Below are positions 10,626-23,600 of a stretch of 64,000 bases of DNA, one piece after another. The position numbers and the translations under genes are program-made. The notes beneath the pieces were generated by a model. It was not told where the DNA came from and made no database searches. It saw only the letters and a list, made by a program, of their open reading frames with translations. Every line of letters begins with the position of its first letter. Within the stretch, counting starts at the first letter, position 1. Origin of the DNA: Lanius collurio (lineage: Eukaryota; Chordata; Aves; Passeriformes; Laniidae); assembly GCA_020086605.1 (NCBI GenBank), contig JACBWW010000021.1, positions 2,202,209-2,266,208 of the forward strand. Direction: 5' to 3'.

Positions 10626-13600
10626 GCATACTGCAGTTACTGCCATAAAAAGAAATGTGCTTCTGAAGTCTCAACCCTTATCAGGTAGGGAAGGAGTTAA
10701 GTCCTTAAAGAAAGTTCTCCCTTCCTGTCATAGGAAGATAGGTTTGCAGCTGGGCTCATCCAGTCAAGTATTTAAACAGGTGAAGGCTGCAGCTTTGATA
10801 GCTTGAAAGGAAACTTGAGTTGGTTTTAAGGTTCTTTAAAAAACTATATATTTCTGAGAAAGCCTCCTCACAGAAGTTTGATGATAGGCCTGCAAGTTAA
10901 AGGGGAATGAAGCAAATCAGTAGAAGACTTGCAGACCCAATTCAAAGGCAGAGTTTAAGCCTGGAAAGGACAGATGGGCTTTGCCTATGTTTCTCTGGTA
11001 AATTATTTAGCTTCACATTTTTCTTGATAATTTTGTTCTTTAATATAAGAACTTTGAATTAATTACCTATTCAGGTACATTAGACTAGACTAGACATGAC
11101 TGCAACACTAGAGGGAAAACAGTTTTGGTGAGGTCCCCCCCCCTATTTTAATGTGTCTTTTTACATTTTGGGGTATTTGATCCTGTTTGAGCTTTGGGGT
11201 GTTGCTTGTCAGGTGTTATTAACAATGCAAAACCATAATACAATTTGAACACTTCAATTTGCTCAACTATCAAAGGGCACAGGACTTGTTTTCCTGTGCT
11301 CTTAGAGATCAGCTAAGCTGGAAGGTGAACACCTACAACGCTGCCTATGCTGCAGCTGCTTTCCGTAAGCGTCAGCCTTATTGGGGCAATTACGTAAAAC
11401 ACCTGCATAAGCAAACAAAAAGGGAACTGGATACTTCAGCCTGGAAAAACTCATGATGCCTCAATGCTTATATTAGAGTCAGCAGCAAGAAGAAAATCAA
11501 TCTCCTGGCATTAGCAAACACCTACTCAGAGTTAAGAAATATTATCTTCATAAGTTTTCGGAACTTCTAAAATATCATGAAAATATGGGAGCATAAATTT
11601 CTCTTTTCAAGCAACACTCCTGTTTTGGGGTAGTCTGATCAGCTGTGTTCCGTGGTGCTTGCTGGCTGGAAGATCACATCTTAATTTAAATTTTAAAAAA
11701 CCTCAGACAATTGTTTGAGGAAAAGAAGGTCTTTGTGCCAAGATCCTGGACTCAAGTTCTGCTGAGCAAATATTATTTGTTTTAGGCACACTGGAAGTAA
11801 TACTTGTGCTGGCCTTTTCAAACACAGTTATGTCAAGCACACCTCTTCAGCTCTGGAGAAACGTTACTGCAAAACAAGGCTTATGTTTTTCTTTCCAGAA
11901 GTCCAGTCAGGTTATCTCAAATACAATTTGAGTTGCAATATACTGGCAAAATGCAATTCCTGTAACTGAGCTCCTTTTCAGGTAAAGTCCAGAAATAATA
12001 CCAAGGGAAGCAAATATATGTGACCTAAAAAGCCTAACAGGACAAACCTGTAGACTGGGGATTAGGCAGCATAGTGTCTGCAGTATCAAATTCTATTTAT
12101 TGCATCACTTCTTCTAAGCTGCTCCCATTTCTCAGACAGGCTTTGGAGAGGCACTGCTGAGCACAGCACCCTATGCTGCTGCTAAGTACTTCATCTGAGA
12201 GGGCTTTTTGGGGATGGTGGTACTTCTGCTCCTGGTGCTTGACTTTTCAGTAAGCGACTGTGGTGAAAGACTGAACGTTTGATGGAGCCTAATGGGCAAA
12301 AATTCTTCTATTTTTTAAGTGTATGTAGTAACTCTTGCTGTGAGTAACTCTTAGTTTCCTCAGAGAACTGAGGAAAGAACAATTAGGTGAATGTATGAAT
12401 GTGTGTGTTGCCAAGCTGGGGAAGTTGTCCTGGAGAAATCTGTGTCAATGGGATTGCTCAGTGTGAGGACTTCTCTTGCATCTAGGGATGCCACAAGCTG
12501 TGCCCACCAGGCCACCCCATGCTCGCCTGGCCTTTCCCAACCACTGCCTGCTGGGCAGTTGTCCTGCGTCAAGGTTGGAGCTGCAGCTTGCATAGGTGCC
12601 TGAACTGCGGGCCATGATATTTGGCCAGGGTAGGAAAGGTAATGAGTCACATAGCTTTTTGCAGCAGGATATTTGATTAAAACAAACAGTATCCTGACAC
12701 TAACAAAATGAATAGCATAATCAGATGCTAGTTGTTTTCGAGTACTGTGTGCCCTGAAAAAAAAAGTGTGTAAGATTAATCTGCATATTTAAATGAATGG
12801 CATTTCAGTACAGACTTAATGCTGGTGACTAGCACTGAAATGTACACTAATATTATTATTAATAGTGTCTTAGAAGCAAAGGCTGATGCTGAACAATCTG
12901 TCCTCATAGCAGAGGTAAAATGAAGTTTTAATGTTGTAGAGTGTCTGTGAACTAAACTACTTTGCATCGAGATGATTGATGTAAAACACAGGAGTGATGT
13001 CCCAAAACACATCTCAGCCTGGGCTGTGCACAGTGTTATGCTGCCTGCAGACTGGGGAAAGGTGCTACATTCTTTGAGTATTTTGTGTGTCCACTACAAT
13101 TGATAAGCAAGTCATGTTTTGTGCTGCTGCATCTTTGCCTTTAAGGTATCCTTATGAGAGGAAAAGAGCTTCCAGTAGTTCTTTGTTCCTGTCAGGAACA
13201 GAAATAGCGACAGCTGAGGTTCCCGGTAGAATGTGGCAATTGAGGTGAGGTATCGGGAACAGTCTGAGCACAGTCAATGAGACAAGAGGAGGGGTCCAAC
13301 AAACAGGAGTGAATAGAATTCACAGCCCCTTTTGCTCAGACAAACACCACAGGTGACCAGACAGCTCTGTCTTCTCATTTTGTTTTTCCTTTTCCTGCTA
13401 CTTTTCTATTTCTGGCTATAAATATTCTAAAGCTGAAAAATTAGCGATCCTGAGTGGTACAGTGAGAGCCTGACCTTGTCAAGCACTGCATGTTCTAAAC
13501 AGGACAGAGCTGAACAATATTTTCCATTTTGCCTCTGTTCTGTTAAATCTAAATGATTTTTCTACTTACCTTTCTAAGCCTCTTCAGTGCAAAGTCAGGA

Positions 13601-14079
13601 AACATTTGAAGGAGCACAAGGTGAAAGAAGGTCATCTGAAAAACCTTAGAGTGGCTTCTTTTTAGTGGGAAGACCGGACAAAGTTTTGTGTCTTCATTAC
13701 ATTGCTGCGATGAAGAAGCACTTACAGGGAAGCAAGTCACAGCCTGGTTAAACTGTTGCTGTGAATTAGGGGTCACATTAGTTTCCTGATGCTTGCATCC
13801 CTGTGTGCTTTGGATTCATATGGCCATCTCCCCGTGTTCCTCCGTTGCCTGTAAGGAAGAGCTCTCCCGTGTCTTTAAGAGGTGAGAAAGACATAGAGAA
13901 ATGTCACTCAGGTAAGAGGCTTATACTAAAGGTGCTCATTTGCTCATGCACGGAGGTGAAGGATGAGATGAAGTAGCTTAGAATGGCATTGTATGAATAT
14001 TCAGGATCATTTCTATAAGCCCTTTATGGAAGTGCATGGTTCCAGAAGGTGAAACTCTTCAACTTGAATCTTTGTTCTG

Positions 14080-14133
14080 GTTTTGGTGGGGTGTTGTTTT
14101 TTGGTTTTTTTTGTTTTTTGTTTTTTTTTTTTA
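14080..14133. repeat. T/G-rich low-complexity tract
   Basis: A stretch made almost only of T with scattered G. On the other strand it would read as an A-rich tail, so it might mark the end of an old retroposed sequence, but no matching body is evident. Confidence 0.6.
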
Positions 14134-14377
14134 ATCAAATCTTCCTGTGCTAACCACTGTCTGTTTCCAGTGAGCAATAAACCTGAATTTACCATACCAG
14201 TAAATATAATAGCAGTAACAGATGTTGTTTTGAAGCGCCAACTTCAGCTTGCCTCTGAGGTTTCTGTGATTTAACCAGATTATTTTATTTATGTAATTGT
14301 GACTCTAGCAGATACCCTAGTTGTAAATATGTGTTGCTTGATCCTTTCTGGCTGCTCAGTGCCTATAGCAGAGCTGT

Positions 14378-14423
14378 ACCTACCAGAATGACTTTCTGTT
14401 ACCTACCAGAATGATTTTCTGTT
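14378..14423. repeat. 23-bp tandem duplication
   Basis: Two adjacent copies of a 23-base unit (14,378-14,400 and 14,401-14,423) beginning 'acctaccagaatga' and ending 'ttctgtt'. They differ at one position. This looks like a recent small duplication in intergenic DNA. Confidence 0.9.
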
Positions 14424-15944
14424 GAAATCCCTGCTCTTTTGCAGGAGGAGTTGGGCATTGGCCACAGCTGGCTTTTGCAGTGCTGGATGCCAGAACTTCA
14501 GCTGTGCTGGAGGCCCCAGCACTGCTCCTGTGTGCACTTGAACAGCATGACACAGCTCTGGTGTTAGACAGGCTCAGCATGACCTGCTGCCCAGCCTGCA
14601 GGAGCTGCTGTGCAGAAGCTGACAGTAAAGATGGAGTTGAAGTTGAGGAGAAGGAGGATCACCCAGTAAAGCTTGTTAAAGGCAAATAGCTCATGCTGAG
14701 AGTTGGCAAAAGCGATGTCACAAATGGTGAAAAACTGACTGTGGTGGTAAATGCTGACTTTCACACCCCTAATTAGCTGCTGTCAAAGCTGATTCAAGAC
14801 AGTAATTCAGCTGTGTAGTGTTGGATCAGTTGGTCTGTGGGGGAAGAAGGAGAGTCAAACCTCCACAGATGATTTCTAACGGATAAGAAAAGTTGTATAG
14901 AGCCCTAAGTGTTGTTTGCCTGCCATGTGTGCTCCACCAGGGATGGAGGATGGCTGGGCTGGGAGCGGGGGCATTGTCAAGTGGCATTCTGTAAAGGAAA
15001 ATATCCACCCTTCTGCTCAGATGGGGGATTAACTTTGTGCCCTGACAGAGGATGCAGTGCATCAGAGAAATAATTTTGCATTTTTAAGATAAAACTTCTG
15101 ATTTCTGTTCGGAAAAGTTACAAAACCTATCCTACAGCTTTGTTGCTTATTAACCCAACTGTTTCTTTAGCAGAATGGTTTGCTGGGCTAGATCCTCTGC
15201 CTATTCCAGAGGAATCTGAAACAAAACCATTAGTATGAAAACACTGGTGAAACTGAGAGCTGTTCTTAACCCACTGGGAGCACTGAACATTTTCCAAGTC
15301 TGCAGAATTCCTAAGCACAAATCTAATTCAACAGTGTGTTTCCTAGGACTTGTCCTAAAGAGGTCTATTGGAAAGGAACAGACACATCTAGTAAATGTAG
15401 ACAAAGAAGTATGGGAACCAGCTGGAATATTTCTGTATTGTTCTTAAAAAGCATGTGGCTTTTTTTAGCCATCTGTTTTGAAGATATCTTGCTAGGAACG
15501 AATGAGTTAAGGTTGCTTCAGGAAGGGGACTGGGTGGAAGTTATGGGACAACAGACATGTCCAGCTGACAGGAATGATTTGTCACCCTTGGAAGTTACTA
15601 CATGGGCACAGGAGATGAGAAGAACACTTGAGAATTGCACGAATTGCACGAACAAAAACAAAGGGAGATTTAATCAGTGGGACTTTTTATAAGGTCAAAA
15701 TGCTGCATGATCTCAGGGAAGTTACTGGAAGAAAAACTGATAAAGTAAAAAGCCAAAATGTAGGCTAGGACTACCAGTATGGTACTAATCTGCTCCACTT
15801 ATTTATATTTCCACTCAGTGTTTGTGTTGTAAAGAAATACTATTTGAAGACTGAGCACCACTCACATTTCACTTATGCTTGATAAGAACTTTTTTTCCTA
15901 AAGAAAAATGGTCCTTGTTATGGCTTTGGCCCATGACCTTTGAT

Positions 15945-16275
15945 CAACTTCAGGATCTCGGCACAGTCAATGCTGGCAGGGACCCAGAGATCCCCGAGTC
16001 CAGCCCCTTGCTACAGCCTGAGCAGCCTGCTCAGGACCATGTTCAGTTGGGTTGTGAATATCTTCAGAAGATGGACACTACAGCCTCTCTGGGCAACCTG
16101 TTCTGGTGCTTCCCCACCCCCAAAGTAAAAAAGTAGCATTTTCCTCTTCTTCCTTCTCCTGTGTCATCATTTGTTTAAATGGAATTTCCCATGTTTCAGT
16201 CTGTGCCCATTTCCTTTTGTTTATTCTGGTTGCACTGAAAATTTGGCTCCATCTTTTCTTCCTCATATCACACTA
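15945..16275 (-). mobile_element. CR1 LINE 3' fragment, minus strand
   Basis: A reverse-oriented CR1 piece. Landmarks in order are 'gagtccagcccctt', 'gagcagcctgctcaggacca', 'agatggacactacagcctct', 'ctgggcaacctgttctggtg', 'aaatggaatttcccatgttt', 'tgtgcccatttccttttg' and 'tttggctccatcttttcttc'. It is clearly diverged from any active copy and has no coding capacity. Confidence 0.8.
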
Positions 16276-19214
16276 CCATTGTTCCTTTTATTCAGTTTCA
16301 CCTTCCAAACACAGGAGATGACTTTTCTGTGCTTTGCTTATATGTTTTGCTACTACCAGAAATGTAATAATATGTTTCACGCATCTTGGCTTTTTCAAAA
16401 AAATATGACAAATATCTGTGGTCTGACCCTGCATGCACTGTCCTCAGTATAAAATGCAAGTGTTAGAAAACTAAGCAAGACTTAAAACCTGAAAAGTATA
16501 TTGACAAAAATAATTTGGCAAGGCTGAAGTCTTGCTTCTTTGATAGATTACCAATGCACAACATGGGATTCAGTCATGATCCATGTCTCTGCTCATTACA
16601 CCTAATTTAACAAGATTTTTGACTGCACAGGCTGCAGGACTAAAGGATGTCAAGTCAAAGGATGAAAAGATTTGCAGTATGTAATTCCAAATGCATCACC
16701 CAGACTGACAGCAGTTTAAAAGTGAAGACAGGAGTTGTTAAATGTTTTCCTGAAGAGTGACCCTGAACCCTCATTGCAAAGCAATTTGCTAGATAAACAT
16801 GTATTATCACACATGTGATACAACAATGTCTGAAGAAAAGTTTTTACCCAGAATATATCACAAGAGTAAATTCTTTTTACAATGCTCACCTACATGTCTC
16901 ACACTGCCCTGGTGACTGATTTTGAAAATGCAGGTTAAAGTTGTCTGATTTGGAAAGAGCTGGCAGCACACTGCAGCTTTGTTTGTGGTGCTCTGACACA
17001 TTGAGTGGTGGTAGGTGCAGGAGACCTGTTAGCCCTGCACGTGGTTAAACTAACACAGGCCTGTGCTACCAGATTTTCTGGAAACTACAAAATGAGACAT
17101 AGCAGGATATAAAGGAAAAGGAGCAATCCAGTACATCTCTAGTTCTACAGGTTTCTTCTACACCGCATCCATTTCAACGTCACTGAAACATAAACATTAA
17201 CAAAAACCACTGACAGAGCAGGACTTGCTCAGGTATATGAAGCAGAAAACATTTAATGAGGAAACTGATGATATTAAAGCATCATAAAACATCATAAAAC
17301 ACAATTATTGACCTCCTAATTTAATGAAGCATTGCACCTGATTGGAGCAAGCAGTTTGTGCAATAGAATAGTTAAGGAAATAAGAGACTTATTTATATCT
17401 CCCAGGACTTTAAAATAGTTCTGGGGGTAAAAACAAAAAAGCAAGGTCATAGTGATGTCAAGCTAACTGTCCAGGTGAGGAAAGATTTTGGATTTGTTAA
17501 TTCGTTATGTACCTTGACCACAAGGGGTTTTTCCTCCCTCTTCCCCCACCAGTTTTTGAGTCTCTCTATACAGGCACCAATAAGCATTGCCAAAATTGTA
17601 ACAGAGTTCTACTCTGTACACGTGAGAGGGAAGCACACAGCCAGACTCTGTGTCCCTGCTCAATGTGTATGAAAGCAGATTCATAATTAATGCTGCTGCT
17701 GAATAAGTCCAGGCACCAATGCATTGCAATGATTAATTTAACAAAGTTTACTTAGAAATGACACCCCAAGTGATAGCTAATGGCAGGTTGTTTCACTCTT
17801 ATAAGTGAATATTAGCTGTAACTTTTAAGAAAGAACAAAGGACTCAAAGTCTGTTTTTCCTGGTCAGTCTGACAGATAAAATCAGAGGTTGCATATTTCT
17901 GACTTTTCCCACATAATTGCTCAGGTGTGTGTTAGCTGCTTGAGGCAGCTTTGGCCTGCAGAGGAGGGGGTAACAGTTTCCTCCCATACATGATCAGTGC
18001 TCAGTATAATGTATAATCCTGGTGAATGCTTATCCCTTTCATGAGCTCATGGTGGGTACACACAGCACTCAGCCAGGCTGCCAGTACCACCAGGCTTACT
18101 TGGTTTGTTTTGGAATTAACAATTGCTTCCTACCTGGGACAGAATACCCAGCCTCCCTGTGCACCTGGACAAATGTTTTGAAGAACACTTTGCAGCTGTA
18201 ACTATGTGCCTGTCCACCACTTAATGCTATGAGCTGCTGATGTTTCTTGGTGCAGCTTTGACTTACCAAACAGGTTCTTGAGGCAAGGTTGGCCAAACAG
18301 TTTGGTTCATCAGCTCTGCAGTGAACATACTCCCCAGACTGCCTCAAAACAGTCAGATAACTGGACCTGTCATGAAAACAAATTAACTTGATGTAAAAAT
18401 ACTTTTAACCAGGGAAATTGCCGAATCCTCATTCCACGTGAACAGATATGTGAGTCATTACAGTTGAGCATGTTTATTGTACATGGCAGTTCTTTTCAAA
18501 ATACACGTTTAAACAGATGGCTTGTGTTGACTATTAATGCAGTTCCTGCAATTAAGTTCAGTCTGAATGAAGTCGACAGAGACTGGCATTCTATTGACAC
18601 CAAAGCTGTTGTATTGCATCTTCTCCCTATGAATGTTCAAATTTGGATCTGCTACTACAGCCTTACTGAAATGTCAGCTGTGATAAGTCACGATGCAACT
18701 GACGAGGAAAGATAAGGTACCTGACGTCTTGCTAAATTACTTTTTGACAGGGATTTACTATTTGCATATTCATGCTGTTAGGTTTCAATGGTGAAAGTCC
18801 ATGTTTGAACAAATTACTATAAATAAACACAGCACTAGGAAGAAACTTGTCCCTCTGTCTCTATACGTGTGGTGGGCTCAAACCACAGGCAAGTGAACTT
18901 GCCATGCAGGGAGCCCAAGTGCACAGTGGTGCTGTGCTCACCATACAGCCCACAAATGCTGCTGTCAGGTTTGTGGTTCTGCAGGCAAATGACAGAAAAT
19001 AGGAATGGCCACATAGCTGGTGAAACCCAAAGCTCTTGTAGTGCAGCACTGTGTTGAGACAGGATATTGCAATAGTGACTGGAAGAGGAGTGTGAGAGCA
19101 GCTCAGGGGACACAGCCCAGACTATAGGGCTGAGGTTGCTTCAGGGCTTTCTGATCTGCAGCCCATTTTGCTGCATTTAAATTGGCAGACAGGTTTATCT
19201 TCTAAGAATTTTTT
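16276..19214. other. Intergenic, nothing recognised
   Basis: Only short, unconvincing open frames occur on both strands. A small direct repeat of 'catcataaaa' lies near 17,280-17,300. No RNA gene or transposon is recognised. Confidence 0.55.
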
Positions 19215-19500
19215 GCAGAGTCTTTGGAATTTATGTAAACATTGATTCCTGCAGCAAAGTGCTCCATACTTTAGCTGTGGGCTGCATGAAAAAGTGTCTC
19301 CCCTTCTTCTGAACTAGTTACTATCTTCATTTGATAATCTGCAGGTCTTTCACTGGGAGAAACACTGGAGCACACGATTGTTCCCTAATCACTGTCTTTT
19401 ATCATCAGTGATTTTATAAGTCTATTCTAGCATCTGATGGGTTTTGCAGCCCGAGGGATTCTATGCAATTTTTATCACTTTCTCCTGTATTAACTCATCA
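19215..19500 (-). mobile_element. Possible ancient CR1-like LINE fragment
   Basis: The order of words 'gtgctccatactttagct', 'gtgggctgcatgaaaaagtg', 'tctccccttcttctgaacta', 'gattgttccctaatcact' and 'tgattttataagtctatt' follows the reverse complement of old tetrapod CR1 3' regions (a postposition hit by 'tgtgtgaaaaagtacttcc' and 'gattttataaacctctat' types). Divergence is high, so this is a tentative call from pattern memory. Confidence 0.4.
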
Positions 19501-20515
19501 GTATTTTACTTACCTATCTCAGTCAATTCCAGACACCTGTCTGCAGCAGGTAATGTGTTAGTCCTGAAGCTGGATTTATATGGCTGCAATTCAGTAAAGA
19601 GGGTATCCAGCCCCCTGTGATCCATTTAGGAGTTGTTGACTGTGGCTTCTGAAGTGACATAGAAGAACAGGTGTAGTTAAGTTTAGTGGAGTAACAGCAG
19701 CAGCTTGACAAGCATTTCATGTCTATTAGATACTGCTTACCTTTCCCTCCTTCTTTGGTACTCTCCTAAATTCCATCTTTACTACTTCTTCTATTGTATT
19801 GTTCACCTTAGTTAGGTAGTGGGAACATTTCACATATGTCTTTAGAAAAAGATGTTTTCAAATGTCCTTTCATTATTCAGTAGCAACTTTTTAAACCTGC
19901 ATGGCAGCAGCATTCCTACAGCACAGAGCTGTGCAGTGGTTACACTGCTTTTCATAACTGCTCTAGCAGGGCCTGTGACACACATTCTTGACAGACCTCC
20001 AAGTGTCACTGTGTGATGCTGGACAAGGCTGGGTTTGAAGCAGAACAAGGTCCCTTCTATTTCCAAGCCTGGCACATGTTCAGCATTGCCCAGCAGTGAA
20101 ACTGCTCCCATGCTGGAACTCCACCATCTGTTGGAGCAGAGAGCTTGTTTCCTGTCACACTCATGCAAATACCCAGGCAGCCACAGTCAACACTCTGAGC
20201 CTGAACATCGATACATGCAACCTAAGCCACAAATAATTATCATTCTTTGAGTGGAATTCATTGCTGGAATTAAAATAAAACCCACCTTATTTCTAGGAAA
20301 GACTTATGAAAGCTCTCTGAGTAACAAAATGCAGTGCTTAAATCTCTTCTGATTTTTTTTATTAGCTTTAACAAAATTTTCACCATGTGAAGAAGGGGGA
20401 CAGCCATATATCTCATTACATAAATTCTGACCTTTCATTTCAGTGACTATATTTTAATAGAAATGAACTTTACAGAGTTATTATTTCAGCACTCTTGGAT
20501 ATTCTGTATTCTGTA

Positions 20516-20647
20516 AAATTAAAACAAACTCCCAAAAACCCCACACCACAACCAACCCCCCCCCCCAAAAAAACCAACTTCAAAATCCCCCAAACTCCTC
20601 AAAAATCTAACCCAAACAGCACTTCACCTTAAACCCCCCAAAACCCA
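20516..20647. repeat. C/A-rich low-complexity tract
   Basis: About 130 bases consist almost wholly of C and A on this strand, with C runs of 4 to 11 separated by short A runs. The other strand has repeated G runs and could form G-quadruplexes; this strand could form an i-motif. No clear repeat unit is visible. Confidence 0.8.
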
Positions 20648-23600
20648 TATACATTTCTTCACAAAGCCAGTGAAATATCCTGGCAATGGTAGATTTTCTC
20701 TCTAAAAAGCTATAGTGAGCATTTTAGCTGACCCAGAGCTCTAGGAAGGAAGTCTCAAACCCAAAGGGAGAGCAGCCAGGATGTTTCTCCAGTAAGATGT
20801 AACTACAGCAACCACAAGGCACAGCTATTTGTCTTTATAGAAAGAGAGGAACAAAGTTGTGCTGTAGCTTGATTAAATATTTGTGAAGCTGATTTAACAT
20901 CCTTTCAGCATGTGAACATGTAATGCTCTAAACAGCTGTGTAAAAATAACCTGTGAAAAGAGATTATTTTTATGACTTTTCTTGAAAAATGGCTCCAGAG
21001 AAGTACAGGTAATGAGCAGGTACCAGAAACATTAGGAAGCTGATTACAATTGTAACTCATAAAGTTGGTTATTTAGGTTGCTTGTTATTTCTTGTAATTG
21101 GAGCTGGATTTCAGTCATTGGTAACTGTGTCAAATCACAAGTTTCTGGTCTCATGTTTTCTAGCTTGGATGTTAACCTCAGGCTGTATTTTAGTGAGAAA
21201 ATCATTTAATTTTTCTGATCAAGCTGTGTGTACATTAACTCTAAAGGGTAATTAAGCCTGATTCAGCTCATGCACGCAAACAGAGTCAGACTTTGCCCAT
21301 CAAAGCTGCTCTTGGCCCAGCACAGAGCCTGCATTTTTTGTGCTTACATCGATCCTGTGCTAGAACACAATGGATGTATGATAAGAAGGAGGAGTGAAGA
21401 CCAGGAGGAGGGAGGGGTCCCCTCAGGGAGCTGGCAGGACATGGCAGTCCTCTGCAGGAGTGGGTAATGACTCTGGGAAGGCAGTGGTGGCTGGGCAGGA
21501 CCAGCCCAGCTGGCCAAGGACTCAGCAGGAAAACAGCTCAAAGAATGGGGGCTCTGAGAAGACAAAAGAGGGAAGAGTCAAACTAGCAGAAGAGGTAAAC
21601 CAATGGAGGTTTGGGAGGGACTGTAGCTGCACTGGTCAAGGTAAGAAAATCAACAATAGCAGCAATTTCCCAAGCAACAGAACCAGTTTTCTGAGTGTGA
21701 GGATAAAATATCCCAGGTTGATAGAATTTAATTTTTTTTATGTGTGTTTTCTGAAAGTTAAGTTTTAAAACAACATATTTCAAAAGGATAACCTTAACAC
21801 AATTGCTACCATCACAGGAAGCATCCAGATCTTTGCTGGAGCAGAATCATCCCAAGTTATTTCTGAAGAATATTGGCAGTGGGAAGATGTTGGTCAAAGA
21901 GCAGGGGATGATGGGGGAAGGCAGCCTGGGCAGTCACTTTGAGTCAGAGGAAATCTGATGAACTCTGTTAGTAATGAATGCCTGCAGGTTACATGCATTC
22001 ATTGAAGAATTTCTCAAATCTAAATTATGGAACAAAGTGATGGAAAAAATTATGACCTTATGGCCACCATATTTCTTGAATTTTCTTCCCTACTGTGTTA
22101 AACAAATGATGTAATTTTGCCAGTGCCTTATTTTCAGCTTCTTGTTTTTAAGCTTGCTGTATTTCCTCCAGTCCCAAAATGGTAAAACTAATTTACTGAG
22201 AGATTATGGAGTATTTAGTTGGTGTTGGTTTAGGCAGACATTCAGATTGTGCCTGACATTAATCTCTACTTCCCTTTGGCTTGTGGATAAATGCAACAAA
22301 CTTTCCACAGTCACACAGGTAAGTAAAGATCTTTACAGATTAAAGCAAGATGGTTCGAGTACTCCTCTTTGAACAGTTGTGTCATACTTTAAAACAGCAG
22401 CTCTCATTGTAACCCTGTGCCTGCTGAGCATCAGTAGGATTCCTGGTCTGTGCTTCCATGTTCTGTGCTGCCAACTATGAGGAACTGGAGGTCTCTTTGG
22501 CAGTGGCCCTGGTGAGCTGGTAGGCCATCAAGCTTGATACTCAGACAGAAGGAGATGTGAATGATGATCAGGTGTTTATTTTGTGGTTTGTATTAGTTTT
22601 GTGGTTTGGTTCTTCCCCCCAGCATTTGCCACAAGTGAGCAGATTTTGCTTTTTCCATCTTGTGGGAGTCTGTCTGCTTGTAACAAAGCACCAACAGTTT
22701 TTTTCCTTGCTTGTGTGCAGAGTATGAATCATCATGCAGGGAAAGACATCTTGTGAGGCATCCTGGTCATGCTGGCACCTGTGGCATAGTGGAGGTGTCC
22801 TCTTTCTTCTCTGTCATTTGGCTTTAGCAACTGAGTGTGCAGAAAGAGGTGGTGCAAGCAGGATAAACACACCTTTAAGCTACAAAGCAATTATTTGTTG
22901 CCTTGTGCACATAGCTGAGAGTGACAAGTTCCCAGGCTAAGGAGAGCTGGCAGGGACCTGACAGTGACAGGGGAAAACAGTGTTCCCTTGTTCCCTGCTA
23001 CAGGCTGACCCCCAGAGTTGCTGAGTTGCCACCCTTGAACCCATTTTTGATTCAGGGCTTTATGCTTTTCCAGGAAGTGACATTCTCCGTTTCAACAATC
23101 TTGCCTCTGTCTGTAAAGTTGTCTTTCTCATTTTGTCCAGCCCCAGATGACATAGAGTCTCACAGCTCTTGCTCACAATTTGATGCTTTTCTCAGAAGTC
23201 TGAGTGAGGATTATGCTGCTGAAATAATAACTCTGTAAAGTTCATTTCTATTAAAATATAGTCACTGAAATGGAAGGTCAGAATTTATGTAATGAGGTAT
23301 ATGTCTCTCTTCTTCATGTGATGTAAATTTTGTTAAAGCTAATAAAAAAAATCAGAAGAGATTTAAGCACTGCATTTTGTTCCTCAGAGAGCTTTTGTAA
23401 GTCTTTCCTAGAAATACAATGGGTTTTTTTAATTCCAGCAATGAATTCCACTCAAAGAGGGATAATTATTTGTGGCTTTGGTGCCTCAAAACAGAGCCTC
23501 AGGTTACAGATGGCTGTAACAAACAGAGGAGGGTAACAGAGGAGGTGCTGCCATGAACTCTACTATCTGTGGCTGTGTGCTGAGCAGGTTGGTTGCTCTG

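Larger units (their letters stand above)
10626..15944. other. Intergenic, no gene recognised
   Basis: This is AT-rich DNA with only short open frames. It contains a C run near 11,136, a T/G-rich tract at about 14,080-14,133 and a 23-bp tandem duplication at 14,378-14,423. A 65-codon frame at 11,259-11,456 reads somewhat like protein but matches nothing I recognise and has no splice or promoter context. Confidence 0.5.

Noticed and set aside
11259..11456. Open frame of 65 codons with a protein-like composition
   Set aside because: I recognise no family, and there is no splice-site pair, promoter or poly(A) context. Single short frames of this kind are expected by chance.
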